Source of the DNA: Pseudoalteromonas aurantia 208
GTDB lineage: Bacteria; Pseudomonadota; Gammaproteobacteria; Enterobacterales; Alteromonadaceae
DNA: 64,000 nucleotides
Assembly: GCF_014858725.1 (NCBI RefSeq)
Contig: NZ_AQGV01000012.1
Location: forward strand, 2,108,001-2,172,000
Direction: 5' to 3'
Within the stretch, counting starts at the first letter, position 1. Each line of letters begins with the position of its first letter. Both the position numbers and the translations under genes were made by a program. This document shows, piece after piece, positions 9,656 through 18,291 of the stretch. A model generated the notes under the pieces. That model was given only the letters and a program-made list of their open reading frames with translations, searched no databases and was not told the DNA's origin.

Positions 9656-9773
9656 ATCACTTCCTTTCCCTACCAAAATTAAATATATGGGCGTTAAATT
9701 TTAGAGTTCAAGCCTTTTTCTTTGTCGTGCTTTCACATAGCATAAAGCGATTATTATTAAGAGGTAATATATT

Positions 9774-10466
9774 GTGGAACCCTGTATATCAGCATTGATT
9801 ACACTGATAAAACAGCAAGACATTGCTGCTGTGTATGAACTATATGAGAATTCAAAAGAACCAGATAACATACTGCAATTGAAATTCATCTACCAAAGCG
9901 CACAACAAAACCCACAAGTTTATGGGTTTTATCAAGATTTATGTGAACAGCTAGCACAGCGTAAAGCTTTGCCTACTGGTTTAATAGCCGGAATTAACGA
10001 CAGCGAACGGTTTAATTTTTTTACGCCATCGCTAAAGCATAATGGCGGCTTTTCGCAGAAAAACGCCCAAGGCAATACGGTACTGCATGTATTATTTGCT
10101 AACCCAAACAACATTCTACCGCCTTTTAATTACATCCGCTCATTGCTACTGTTTGAAAGTAATGAAGGGCTTATCCAAGCGCTGCAGCAGCGCAATCAAC
10201 AGCAGCTCACTGCGATTGAGTGCTATTTTGCCTACAATCCGCACTTATCAGCGTTACCAAGGCATGAACTCTCGGCAATTTTGGCATTAATAGAAGCGCA
10301 AGCTCAGCTTATATCTCAGCAAAGCCAAGTTTTAGCCGCCATATGTAAACGACTCAAGCAGTGTAATAATGCCACAAAATTAGATAGTCAAAATCACCGA
10401 GTTTTGCTACTGGCTACGACCTATAATCTGACTACAAAAGAAGTACTGAGTTTATTAAGCGCATAA
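9774..10466 (+). CDS. Hypothetical protein with an ankyrin-like motif
   Basis: 230 residues, starting at GTG with AAGAGG 8 nt upstream. No signal peptide or membrane segment. The stretch NAQGNTVLHVLF (about residues 97-108) looks like the start of an ankyrin repeat (usual form: G-x-T-x-L-H), but only one is visible. The rest is alpha-helical and Gln-rich. I cannot assign a function. The sensor kinase gene follows 76 bp later on the same strand. Confidence 0.65.
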   Translation: MEPCISALITLIKQQDIAAVYELYENSKEPDNILQLKFIYQSAQQNPQVYGFYQDLCEQLAQRKALPTGLIAGINDSERFNFFTPSLKHNGGFSQKNAQGNTVLHVLFANPNNILPPFNYIRSLLLFESNEGLIQALQQRNQQQLTAIECYFAYNPHLSALPRHELSAILALIEAQAQLISQQSQVLAAICKRLKQCNNATKLDSQNHRVLLLATTYNLTTKEVLSLLSA

Positions 10467-10542
10467 ACTTTACCAATACACAGAAATTCGCTTTTTTAAC
10501 ACGCTTCGTTATACTGCCAAATGTTGTTGCTTAGGAAGGCGT

Positions 10543-12561
10543 ATGCCCATGAATAAATTAAAACTCTTGCATTCAATTACTGCGGACCACACATTACCAT
10601 TTGAGCAAAAAATCCAAGAGCTTTTGCAATTAGGGTGCCGCATCTTTAACTGTCAAATTGCGATTGTTAGCCAGATCCAGGCACAAACTTACTATGTTGA
10701 ACATGTTCATACACCTGATAACAGCTTACCTGTCGGTGCGCAATTCCCGCTGGGCGAAACATACTGCTGTCATACCTTAGCAGCCAACTCGTCTTTGGCA
10801 TTTGATCATGCCAGTGACAGCCACATTGCAACCCACCCTTGCTATCTAAATTTTGGTCTCGAAAGCTATATTGGCGCCCCCTTATTAGTGCAAGGTAATC
10901 GCTATGGTACAGTAAACTTTTCATCACCTGATATTCATAAAGGTCAATTTACACAAGACGATCATGACTTTGTATGGCTATTATCACAGTGGATTGGTAA
11001 TGAAATAACACGTAACCAATCGCTTTTGCTCATGAAGCAAAACCAGGAAATTCAGCATGCAATGGGTGAACTTGCCATCATTGGTGGTTGGCAAGTCAAT
11101 TTGCTCAATAATACGGTGATATGGACTGACACAACTCGAGCAATCCACGAAGTATCGGATGACTTTCAACCGACTTTAGAAACTGCGATTCAATTCTATC
11201 AAGAAGAGGACCGCGACACGGTAACAAGTTTAGTCAATACCGCGATTGAAACCGGCGCTCCATGGAAAGCGGAGTTTTTATTAAATACCGCCACTGGGAA
11301 TCAAGTCTGGGTAGAAACACAAGGTAAAGCGGTATTTGAGAATGACCAGTGCATTCGATTATATGGTGCAATTCAGAATGTTGATGAGCGGGTAAAAACC
11401 CGAATTGCGTTAACTGAACAAAAAGATCTTGCCGAAAGAATGTTACAAACTCGCAGCTTATTTCTTGCCAATGTCAGTCACGAACTCCGTACGCCAATGA
11501 ACGGGATTGTTGGCATGCTGCAACTGCTAGAGCAATCAACATTAGATGATACTCAAAAAAATATGGTCGACGTGGCAAACCGCAGTACACAATCTCTCAC
11601 CCGCTTGTTAAATGACTTTTTAGATTTCTCTAAAATTGACGCGGGTATGCTATCGTTAGAACAAACCGAGTTTGAACTACATCATTTAATTAACGGGCTC
11701 AAATTAGCTTATCAAACTCAGTGTAATGAAAAAGGCATCGGCCTTGATTTTAACTTATCAAATTTAAAACATCAGTATCTGGTCGGTGATCCTGTTCGCG
11801 TAAAGCAAGTGCTGCAAAACTTAATTAGTAATGCGATTAAATTCACAGCACAAGGTCATATCACAGTCACATTATGCAGCGTAGAGCATGATGGAAAATG
11901 CATTATCAATGGTCAAGTCTCCGATTCAGGCATTGGCATGAGTGACACAGTACAAAGTTCGCTGTTCTCTCCTTTTTCACAAGCAGATCAAAGCACGACG
12001 CGTCAGTATGGTGGTACCGGTTTAGGGCTATCAATTGTCAAGCGCTTGTGTGAACTCATGTCTGGCAGCATTAGTGTCACCAGCGAGTTTGGCATCGGCA
12101 GTGTCTTTAGCTTTACACTGGTTCTGGGAATTGGTGAAGCGCCTGACTTAACGTCTCAGCAAGCTCGAAATCAACAAGACATCCCGACTGATTTCAAAAT
12201 ATTAGTAGTAGAAGATAACGCTGTAAATCGCATTGTTCTCGCTCAGATTTTGAAAAAGTGGCAACTCCAGTACGACTTTGCATTTGACGGAGAACAAGCA
12301 TTAGCGAGGCTTGAGCAAGCATCCGACACACCTTACGACGTTATTCTTATGGATTGCCAAATGCCCAACATGGATGGATATCAAGCTACACAAGCGATAC
12401 GTCAACGCTCTAGTGATGACCGGAACAGTCATATTATTGCGTTAACCGCGAACGCCATGAGTGGAGAAGCTAAAAAATGCTTAGCTGCTGGCATGGATGA
12501 CTACCTCGCGAAGCCAATAGACATTAAAGCGCTTCATAAAGCCATTTGCAAAGCGTTGTAA
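10543..12561 (+). CDS. Hybrid sensor histidine kinase (GAF-PAS-HisKA-HATPase-receiver)
   Basis: 672 residues, no membrane segments, so cytoplasmic. Order: GAF domain (about 15-155), PAS/PAC domain (about 165-285), HisKA with His313 in VSHELRTPMNG, HATPase with NLISNAIKF and GGTGLGLSI, and a C-terminal receiver with phospho-acceptor Asp604 in LMDCQMPNMDGY. There is no Hpt domain, so phosphotransfer to a separate Hpt protein is expected. Two ATGs six bases apart can serve as start; AGGAAGG upstream fits the second (10549) as well as the first. The GAF domain is of the redox or small-molecule type, ligand unknown. Confidence 0.92.
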   Translation: MPMNKLKLLHSITADHTLPFEQKIQELLQLGCRIFNCQIAIVSQIQAQTYYVEHVHTPDNSLPVGAQFPLGETYCCHTLAANSSLAFDHASDSHIATHPCYLNFGLESYIGAPLLVQGNRYGTVNFSSPDIHKGQFTQDDHDFVWLLSQWIGNEITRNQSLLLMKQNQEIQHAMGELAIIGGWQVNLLNNTVIWTDTTRAIHEVSDDFQPTLETAIQFYQEEDRDTVTSLVNTAIETGAPWKAEFLLNTATGNQVWVETQGKAVFENDQCIRLYGAIQNVDERVKTRIALTEQKDLAERMLQTRSLFLANVSHELRTPMNGIVGMLQLLEQSTLDDTQKNMVDVANRSTQSLTRLLNDFLDFSKIDAGMLSLEQTEFELHHLINGLKLAYQTQCNEKGIGLDFNLSNLKHQYLVGDPVRVKQVLQNLISNAIKFTAQGHITVTLCSVEHDGKCIINGQVSDSGIGMSDTVQSSLFSPFSQADQSTTRQYGGTGLGLSIVKRLCELMSGSISVTSEFGIGSVFSFTLVLGIGEAPDLTSQQARNQQDIPTDFKILVVEDNAVNRIVLAQILKKWQLQYDFAFDGEQALARLEQASDTPYDVILMDCQMPNMDGYQATQAIRQRSSDDRNSHIIALTANAMSGEAKKCLAAGMDDYLAKPIDIKALHKAICKAL

Positions 12562-12567
12562 CCAGGG

Positions 12568-13287
12568 TCATTTTATATATTCTATATAGCGTTGTGCAGT
12601 CATACGATGAACCGTAACATTATGATAAAGTATATGCGCGGGATCAGGGTCGACAATTTCTACCGGTATCGACTTTTCCCGTGCAATATCTAACGCCATT
12701 TGCGTAATGTTGACGCTGAACGATGTCCCCATAAAAACGATTCTATCCGCATTTAACATGCGCTCTTGGGCGACATTAATTTGATAAAGGTCGGTGTAGT
12801 ATTCATCAAACAAAAGTACATACGGCTTCAAAGACTCATTTAATTGTGGGCCATTTTTACCGATTCTAAACAAAGATAATAAAGAGTCACTTAAGTGCGC
12901 TTCATCTATTTCCGCCCATGGTGCAAGAGTACGACTTACCTTATCACCTTGAGAGTGGAATACCGTCACTTCATCAATTCTACCATGGATACTAATATAG
13001 TTTTCATTACCCGCTTTACCATCCAGTCCATCGATATTTTGTGTTATTAATTGCTTATCAGCCAACCACCGATGAACGTCATTAGGTCCGTGATTTCGAT
13101 AGCACACAAAGCGATGATAATACCAGGTCAGAAACTCTAGCGGATGTTCGATATACATTGAGCGTGTGGCCATTTCTTGTGGGGTATAGTTTTTGCTGCC
13201 AATAGTCCAAAAACCTTCATCTCCCCTAAATGTGGGAATACCACTTTGAGCACTTACGCCCGCTCCGGTAATATATAATGTTGCCAT
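12568..13287 (-). CDS. SIR2-family protein lacking the zinc-binding cysteines
   Basis: 239 residues. The NAD-binding core is clear: GAGVSAQSGIPTFRG (8-22), TQNIDGLD (82-89), catalytic His101 in IHGR, and GTS late in the protein. Bacterial deacylase sirtuins such as CobB carry two Cys pairs for structural zinc after the catalytic His. None is present here: the corresponding stretch HSQGDKVSRTLAPW has no Cys. It may therefore be a zinc-free deacylase or an NAD hydrolase or transferase. It follows the Ntn-hydrolase gene by 28 bp on the same strand, so they probably share a transcript. It is convergent with the hybrid kinase, with only 6 bp between stops. Confidence 0.85.
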   Translation of the reverse strand: MATLYITGAGVSAQSGIPTFRGDEGFWTIGSKNYTPQEMATRSMYIEHPLEFLTWYYHRFVCYRNHGPNDVHRWLADKQLITQNIDGLDGKAGNENYISIHGRIDEVTVFHSQGDKVSRTLAPWAEIDEAHLSDSLLSLFRIGKNGPQLNESLKPYVLLFDEYYTDLYQINVAQERMLNADRIVFMGTSFSVNITQMALDIAREKSIPVEIVDPDPAHILYHNVTVHRMTAQRYIEYIK

Positions 13288-13315
13288 AAAATCAAACCAT
13301 TGATAATTAGAAACT

Positions 13316-13768
13316 TTATGTTAGACCTTGCTCAATCGCAATACAATCATTGACATGAAACGATTGCAACTGACCACCGGTCGATTTATCTCTCGTACAC
13401 GCGTAACTCAAGGCATCTATGGCATTTTTGCCAAAATCCATTGCGGCAATAGCCCACTTAGCGCCAGATCCAATCGCCCAACTTTGCTCTAAAGGTTCAA
13501 GATATTTAAAGCCACGCCTAACTTCACCAAAAAACACCTTATTCTCTTGATCAACCATTAAAAACTCGCAGGTGATCGGTTTGAATTCCCCGGTGTACCA
13601 GCATTCTTTTAAGTGGTATATCTCCGCACAATTGCCGGTCGCAAAGACGCGCCCTTGTGCAACATCAAAAAATTTTTGCGCTCGCGCAGTCACAATACAA
13701 TCATGTGTAGTCGTATAGCTATCGGTACATATAGTCTGACTTGGGTAATGAAAAGCAATTGTCGTCAA
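13316..13768 (-). CDS. Proteasome/HslV-like Ntn-hydrolase
   Basis: 150 residues if started at TTG 13768 with GGAG 6 nt upstream. This makes the protein begin M-TTIAF, so Met removal exposes an N-terminal Thr, as in HslV and proteasome beta subunits. With that Thr as 1, Asp15 and Lys31 fall near HslV Asp17 and Lys33. The later IGSGAKWAIAAMDFGKNA corresponds to the HslV IGSGGPYAQAAA helix region. The frame stays open upstream to 13948, with an ATG at 13780 that lacks a spaced ribosome binding site. Similar short proteins occur in phages and as single genes in bacteria. No HslU or other ATPase is nearby; the sirtuin is the direct downstream neighbour. Confidence 0.78.
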   Translation of the reverse strand: MTTIAFHYPSQTICTDSYTTTHDCIVTARAQKFFDVAQGRVFATGNCAEIYHLKECWYTGEFKPITCEFLMVDQENKVFFGEVRRGFKYLEPLEQSWAIGSGAKWAIAAMDFGKNAIDALSYACTRDKSTGGQLQSFHVNDCIAIEQGLT

Positions 13769-13935
13769 AAGTGGCTCCATCCTAGTAAAAATTATTATCC
13801 ACACCTGAATTCTGCACATAATGATTGATTCTATACAGCACAATACGTATGAGAAGGGCATGGTTGCCCTTTCATTTACCATACCCTGCATGAATAAAGC
13901 CTGACTTATTCTCATAACCGTATGACATAACGATA

Positions 13936-14829
13936 TTAATCCGCACACTTTGCTTTACCAACTAACCATTGATCGCCAAAAATAAACAAGGCTAAACTCA
14001 ATAACACGGTCACGGCCCCCACAATCAAGGTCACTGTAATCGTTTCATTATTAAGCCATGCCCCCAAGCCAACAGCAAAAGCGGGTGTGATCAAGGTGGA
14101 TAATGCGACGGTGCTTGCTGAGAGTTTTTGTAACACATGGAAATAGGCCAAAAACCCCAATAAAGACCCAAATATACCCAAATATACCGTTGCCCACATC
14201 GACCGCTCGCTCCATATCTCAGGGTTAAATTCACCATCAATCAAATACCAGAAAAGCGCAAACAGCGGTGTAACAAATACCAATGCGCCAAACGTGGTTG
14301 CCATAGGGTGAATTGCTAATTTTACTCTTTTGATCATAACGCCACTTAAACTAAAGCTACACACCGCACAGAATACGTAAAGCAGCCCTTTTGGTGGTAA
14401 ATTCAGTGTCTGAATTTGCGCCGCGCAAATTAAATATAAGCCAATCAAAGATAACCCTAACGACACAAATTTAATGGCTGTAAAACGTGCTTCACCTAAC
14501 AGCCGTTGAGCCAATAAACCAGAGATAATAGGCGCCATACCAAAAATGAGAGAAATCACTCCGGATGGCACTGTTTGTGCAGCCATATAGCTCATCAGCA
14601 TGCCACCAAAAATACCCAGCGCTGAATACGTATATAAAGTACAAGCCCGTTTATGCCAAGGCACTCTAATATTGCTCAGTGAGACAACAAATGCCGCCAA
14701 AACCAGCGCGATGCTCATGCGAATAAAAACACTTAGCGTGGGCGGCATAGACTCACTACTCCACACTATCCCCAATGGGGTTGTTGACCAAATAAAAATA
14801 ACAAACATGTATGATGCCTGAACGGGCAT
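13936..14829 (-). CDS. EamA/DMT-superfamily transporter
   Basis: 297 residues with ten hydrophobic segments in two five-helix halves, the EamA arrangement (for example FGMAPIISGLLAQRLLGEA in the first half and a matching LITPAFAVGLGAWLNNE in the second). Likely an inner-membrane exporter of metabolites or amino acids; substrate unknown. GGA lies 8 nt before the ATG. The Ntn-hydrolase gene lies about 170 bp downstream on the same strand. Confidence 0.88.
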   Translation of the reverse strand: MPVQASYMFVIFIWSTTPLGIVWSSESMPPTLSVFIRMSIALVLAAFVVSLSNIRVPWHKRACTLYTYSALGIFGGMLMSYMAAQTVPSGVISLIFGMAPIISGLLAQRLLGEARFTAIKFVSLGLSLIGLYLICAAQIQTLNLPPKGLLYVFCAVCSFSLSGVMIKRVKLAIHPMATTFGALVFVTPLFALFWYLIDGEFNPEIWSERSMWATVYLGIFGSLLGFLAYFHVLQKLSASTVALSTLITPAFAVGLGAWLNNETITVTLIVGAVTVLLSLALFIFGDQWLVGKAKCAD

Positions 14830-15279
14830 AATGCCATTCCTTTAAATAAGGACGATAAAAGTGGTGGGAGAAAAACTAAGATTACTAACCGCTTCTATCA
14901 TCGCGGTTAGTCGAAACGTTAACCGCAGCGCATGCACGACAGCGTGGCACACAGAAGTTGCCAAGGTCGATTAATCATTGCTGAGGTTAGTATATTCATT
15001 GTATCTATCTGAAAATATTAATGAACAACCTTTTTATCAAAACTGAGTAATAAGTCAACAATAAAGTGATGATTATTTTGCACTCACCTTAGCCTGCGCA
15101 TGACACCATCGATACACTGATATACGCAATAAAGACACCACGGTTAAAGATTGAGCCTGTACTTTCGTATTTTTCGATGAATGCTACGACACCAACTTTT
15201 GCATTAACTGATTTTAAATTAGACAAACTTCACGATGTCATCAACACTTGATGGTGACTGATTGATGAAGTAGGTTGTT
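14830..15279. other. Intergenic region between divergent genes
   Basis: About 450 bp between the EamA gene (leftward) and the chemoreceptor (rightward). It should hold both promoters. I see no RNA gene, repeat or convincing small ORF. Confidence 0.4.
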
Positions 15280-16905
15280 ATGAATATCAGATACAAAATT
15301 ACCCTTCCTGTTGTCTGTGCAATGGCACTGGTTTTAACATGCAGTATTTTTAGTATTGTTCGATTGGAACTTTTAATTCATCAATATCAAGACTTATTTC
15401 ACCAAGATATTCACCGCTTAAACCACATTGCCAGCATTGAATCTACATTCAAAAGCCAGGTCCAAGCTTGGAAGAACGTGCTTATTCGCAATGAAGAAAA
15501 ATATTGGCAGCGCTTTAATGAGCATCACAATGAGGTTCAAAACAGCTTAACAAACACTATCCGCCAGCTTGGCGGCACAGGGAGCTCACACGCCTCCACA
15601 CTAAAGAGCATACAACAACAACACGCTCAGCTCCTCTCTAAATATCAGCAAGGTCATGCACATTTACAAACAACTAACAACCTTGTTCAAGCAGATACAC
15701 TCGTCCGAGGTATAGACCGAGATTTAGCCAAATTATTACAAACAACACGCCTCAATGTACAAAGCGCCTCTGATGCACACCTTGTATTAATCAATAAACA
15801 GCAAACTTTAGTCATGACCGTGTACCCCATTATTGCCTTAATCATTTCTATCGTCGTCATCGTAGTAATGTTGCAACTGATTAAAAAAACAATTATTCGG
15901 CCTCTGCGTGGCTTGATCTCCAACACCATTTTAATCTCTGAAGGAAAATATGATTTAGCCATGGCGTATCCGTACAAAGATGAACTGGGAGATTTATCTA
16001 ATGCCATCGTCGATATAAAAACACATATTGTTGAAGCGGTCTCTAACATCACCGTAGTAAAAGGTGAAGTTGAAGAAGCTTTTAGCGAAATTGATAATGT
16101 AAGCGAACAAATTTCGAAAGGCTCACATGACCAAGCACGCTGCAGTACTGATATGGAAAATACCATTGCCGGTTTAGCCGAAATTGCAGAACAATTACAA
16201 CAACATAGCCAAATGGCGCTTGGTTCCACCAACACGGTTACTAATCAAGCAACTCAGTGTGCTGACATTGTAGATAATTCTGCAAATAGTATGAAAATAC
16301 TGGTCTCAGAAGTAGAAAAAACCTCAGCTGTGATCCAAGACTTAGAACAGCAAGCTGGCAGTGTTAGTTCGGTATTAGACGTGATCAGTAGTATTGCAGA
16401 ACAAACTAACTTACTGGCCCTCAACGCTGCTATTGAAGCAGCGAGAGCTGGGGAAGCGGGTAGAGGTTTTGCCGTGGTTGCTGATGAAGTCAGAAGCTTG
16501 GCATCAAAAACACAACAATCAACATTAAGTATTACGTCTGTGATCAACAACCTGCAAAGCGCAGCACAAAATGCAGTCAGTGCCATGCAAGAAGAAATTT
16601 CGATCACCACCAAAAATGCAGAGCAAACCTCTCTCGCGCAACAATCATTGAGAGAAATTATTCAAGAAATGGAGCAAATGACACATCTCAATAACCAAGT
16701 CGCACACGCTGCAGAACAACAATCGAACATCACTGAATCATTACAACACACTTTACTTCAACTTCAGCAAATCTCTGAAAACTATAAGCAGTTAGCACAA
16801 AGCGATAAGGTCAGTAAAACCGTTGCTAATGCCAATCATGATCTCAATATAATGGTAGAGAAATTACGAGGAAATCTCGCCCATCAAGAGGCTGAGCTAT
16901 TTTAG
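15280..16905 (+). CDS. Methyl-accepting chemotaxis protein
   Basis: 541 residues: membrane segment about 9-28, a helical periplasmic sensor of about 150 residues, a second membrane segment about 183-203, HAMP, and a long cytoplasmic coiled coil with the conserved hairpin tip [20 protein letters not shown] (about residues 373-392). AGTAGG precedes the ATG. The ligand domain is of the four-helix type, and the signal is unknown. No C-terminal CheR-binding pentapeptide is seen. Confidence 0.93.
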   Translation: MNIRYKITLPVVCAMALVLTCSIFSIVRLELLIHQYQDLFHQDIHRLNHIASIESTFKSQVQAWKNVLIRNEEKYWQRFNEHHNEVQNSLTNTIRQLGGTGSSHASTLKSIQQQHAQLLSKYQQGHAHLQTTNNLVQADTLVRGIDRDLAKLLQTTRLNVQSASDAHLVLINKQQTLVMTVYPIIALIISIVVIVVMLQLIKKTIIRPLRGLISNTILISEGKYDLAMAYPYKDELGDLSNAIVDIKTHIVEAVSNITVVKGEVEEAFSEIDNVSEQISKGSHDQARCSTDMENTIAGLAEIAEQLQQHSQMALGSTNTVTNQATQCADIVDNSANSMKILVSEVEKTSAVIQDLEQQAGSVSSVLDVISSIAEQTNLLALNAAIEAARAGEAGRGFAVVADEVRSLASKTQQSTLSITSVINNLQSAAQNAVSAMQEEISITTKNAEQTSLAQQSLREIIQEMEQMTHLNNQVAHAAEQQSNITESLQHTLLQLQQISENYKQLAQSDKVSKTVANANHDLNIMVEKLRGNLAHQEAELF

Positions 16906-16977
16906 TGCGTTTATAAATCAGTCAAAATATTGTTCGTTTAGTTATTAACTTGAAGAAACGGAACATTTACAGGACTA

Positions 16978-17436
16978 ATGCACACCTTATCTATGCCATT
17001 TACTACATCGATTTTAATGAGCTGTAACAGCGATAATGATCGCAATGCAGCTACCCGTGTGAGTCAATCAAGACATCAACTATTGTTGATCTCGAAAAAA
17101 AATGCAGATAGCTATAATACACCGATTGCAACTCTTTAAATCACGAATCTTAACAGCACCTTGGCAAACCCTGAGAAAAAATTCACCGTATTTGCCCTCA
17201 CTGATACAGCATTTGCAGGCCTAGGGCAAGACCCCATTGCTGCTGTACTGGCAGATACGGACAAGCTCAGCAGCATTTTGACCTATCATGTCGTGTCAGG
17301 AGAAGTTGATGCCGCCGCCGCAATGAACTTAACTGGCACACTCGTCGAAACAGTCTCTAACATCACAAACCAGGATATTTATGCCTCCAACGGCGTAATA
17401 CACTTTATAGATACTGTTATCACTGATACTCAGTAA
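16978..17436 (+). pseudogene. Decayed fasciclin-domain lipoprotein
   Basis: The frame from ATG 16978 starts with a short hydrophobic leader and a lipobox-like ILMSC followed by Ser/Asp. The 3' part (17161-17436) reads as a good fasciclin domain: FTVFALTDTAFAGLG, ILTYHVVSGEV, and the family's terminal ASNGVIHFIDTVI. Between them, the motif STIVDLEK is read only in another frame, pointing to a frameshift in the A-run at about 17096-17103, and an in-frame TAA sits at 17137-17139. With one base shift and one nonsense codon the gene is probably dead. Fasciclin proteins are surface or secreted adhesion-type proteins. Confidence 0.7.
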
Positions 17437-17630
17437 AAAGTGCGTTAACCCTTTCCTTTGCTGCACTCAGGCTCACAGCTAGGGGGGCTGACACACTTAA
17501 AAGCATGTTATTTAATCACTCTTTTACAGATTTTCACACTCTCCCTACATCAACTAACACGCTTCCAACAGACTCTCACAGTAGAACTTTATAACATAAG
17601 TACCAAGTTAAACATTCAGGAACGGAAACG

Positions 17631-18221
17631 ATGAAAACACTCTCTTTAATCTCACTATTAACCGCTTTGGCTTTTAACACTCAAGCAGCTCAAAATGATG
17701 AACAACATCGTGTTGGGATACAAGTTTCTGGCGGTGGTGCATCCTATAAAAGCTCTAGCCAAGACGGTGATGGAGTAGGACAAGTATATGCTTATTATAA
17801 TTACCAACTAGACTCAACGTGGGCGCTTGAGGCTGGTATCAGTACAGGCTCTGAAGCCGATGATTGGACGTGTAAAGAGCTTACCAATAGTAAATTTGTC
17901 TGCGACCGTAATGATGAATTGTTGTTTGATCTCAATGCCAACAAAGTAGATTACTCGAACTTTGTTGCAGCTGGTAAAGGTCAATATCAACTAACCGAGA
18001 ACAATTATATTTACGGAAAATTAGGCGCTCAGTTTTATAACTATGAAATCGCCAGAGGTAATAATAAACTCGTTGATGAAGATGGCGTAGGGCTATTTGC
18101 TGAGGCCGGTTGGCAATATGACTGGGACAATGGCGTCGCCGTAAATGTCGCTTGGCAATACATTGACATGGGTGATTTAGATGTAAACACTCTAGGTGCC
18201 GGCATCAGTTATCGATTCTAA
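17631..18221 (+). CDS. Small outer-membrane beta-barrel protein
   Basis: 196 residues with a Sec signal (cleavage after QAA, about residue 20). The mature part alternates polar and aromatic residues in about eight strands and ends in Phe (LGAGISYRF), the usual C-terminal signature for BAM-assembled barrels of the OmpA/OmpX type. Two Cys in one loop (TCKELTNSKFVC) could form a disulfide. AGGAACGGA precedes the ATG. The gene is followed by a strong terminator and appears monocistronic. Confidence 0.85.
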   Translation: MKTLSLISLLTALAFNTQAAQNDEQHRVGIQVSGGGASYKSSSQDGDGVGQVYAYYNYQLDSTWALEAGISTGSEADDWTCKELTNSKFVCDRNDELLFDLNANKVDYSNFVAAGKGQYQLTENNYIYGKLGAQFYNYEIARGNNKLVDEDGVGLFAEAGWQYDWDNGVAVNVAWQYIDMGDLDVNTLGAGISYRF

Positions 18222-18236
18222 TTTAACGATATGCAT

Positions 18237-18262
18237 AAAGAAACGCCCACTGGCGTTTCTTT
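18237..18262. terminator. Strong stem-loop between convergent genes
   Basis: Perfect 11-bp stem (aaagaaacgcc / ggcgtttcttt) with a 4-nt loop. A/T-rich arms on both sides make it suitable as a terminator for the barrel gene and for the leftward kinase. Confidence 0.85.
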
Positions 18263-18291
18263 ATCACCTCAATACCAAATAATAAAATAGC

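Noticed and set aside
15687..16235. 182-codon minus-strand frame opposite the chemoreceptor
   Set aside because: The plus strand encodes a clear chemoreceptor throughout, and the antisense frame has no support.
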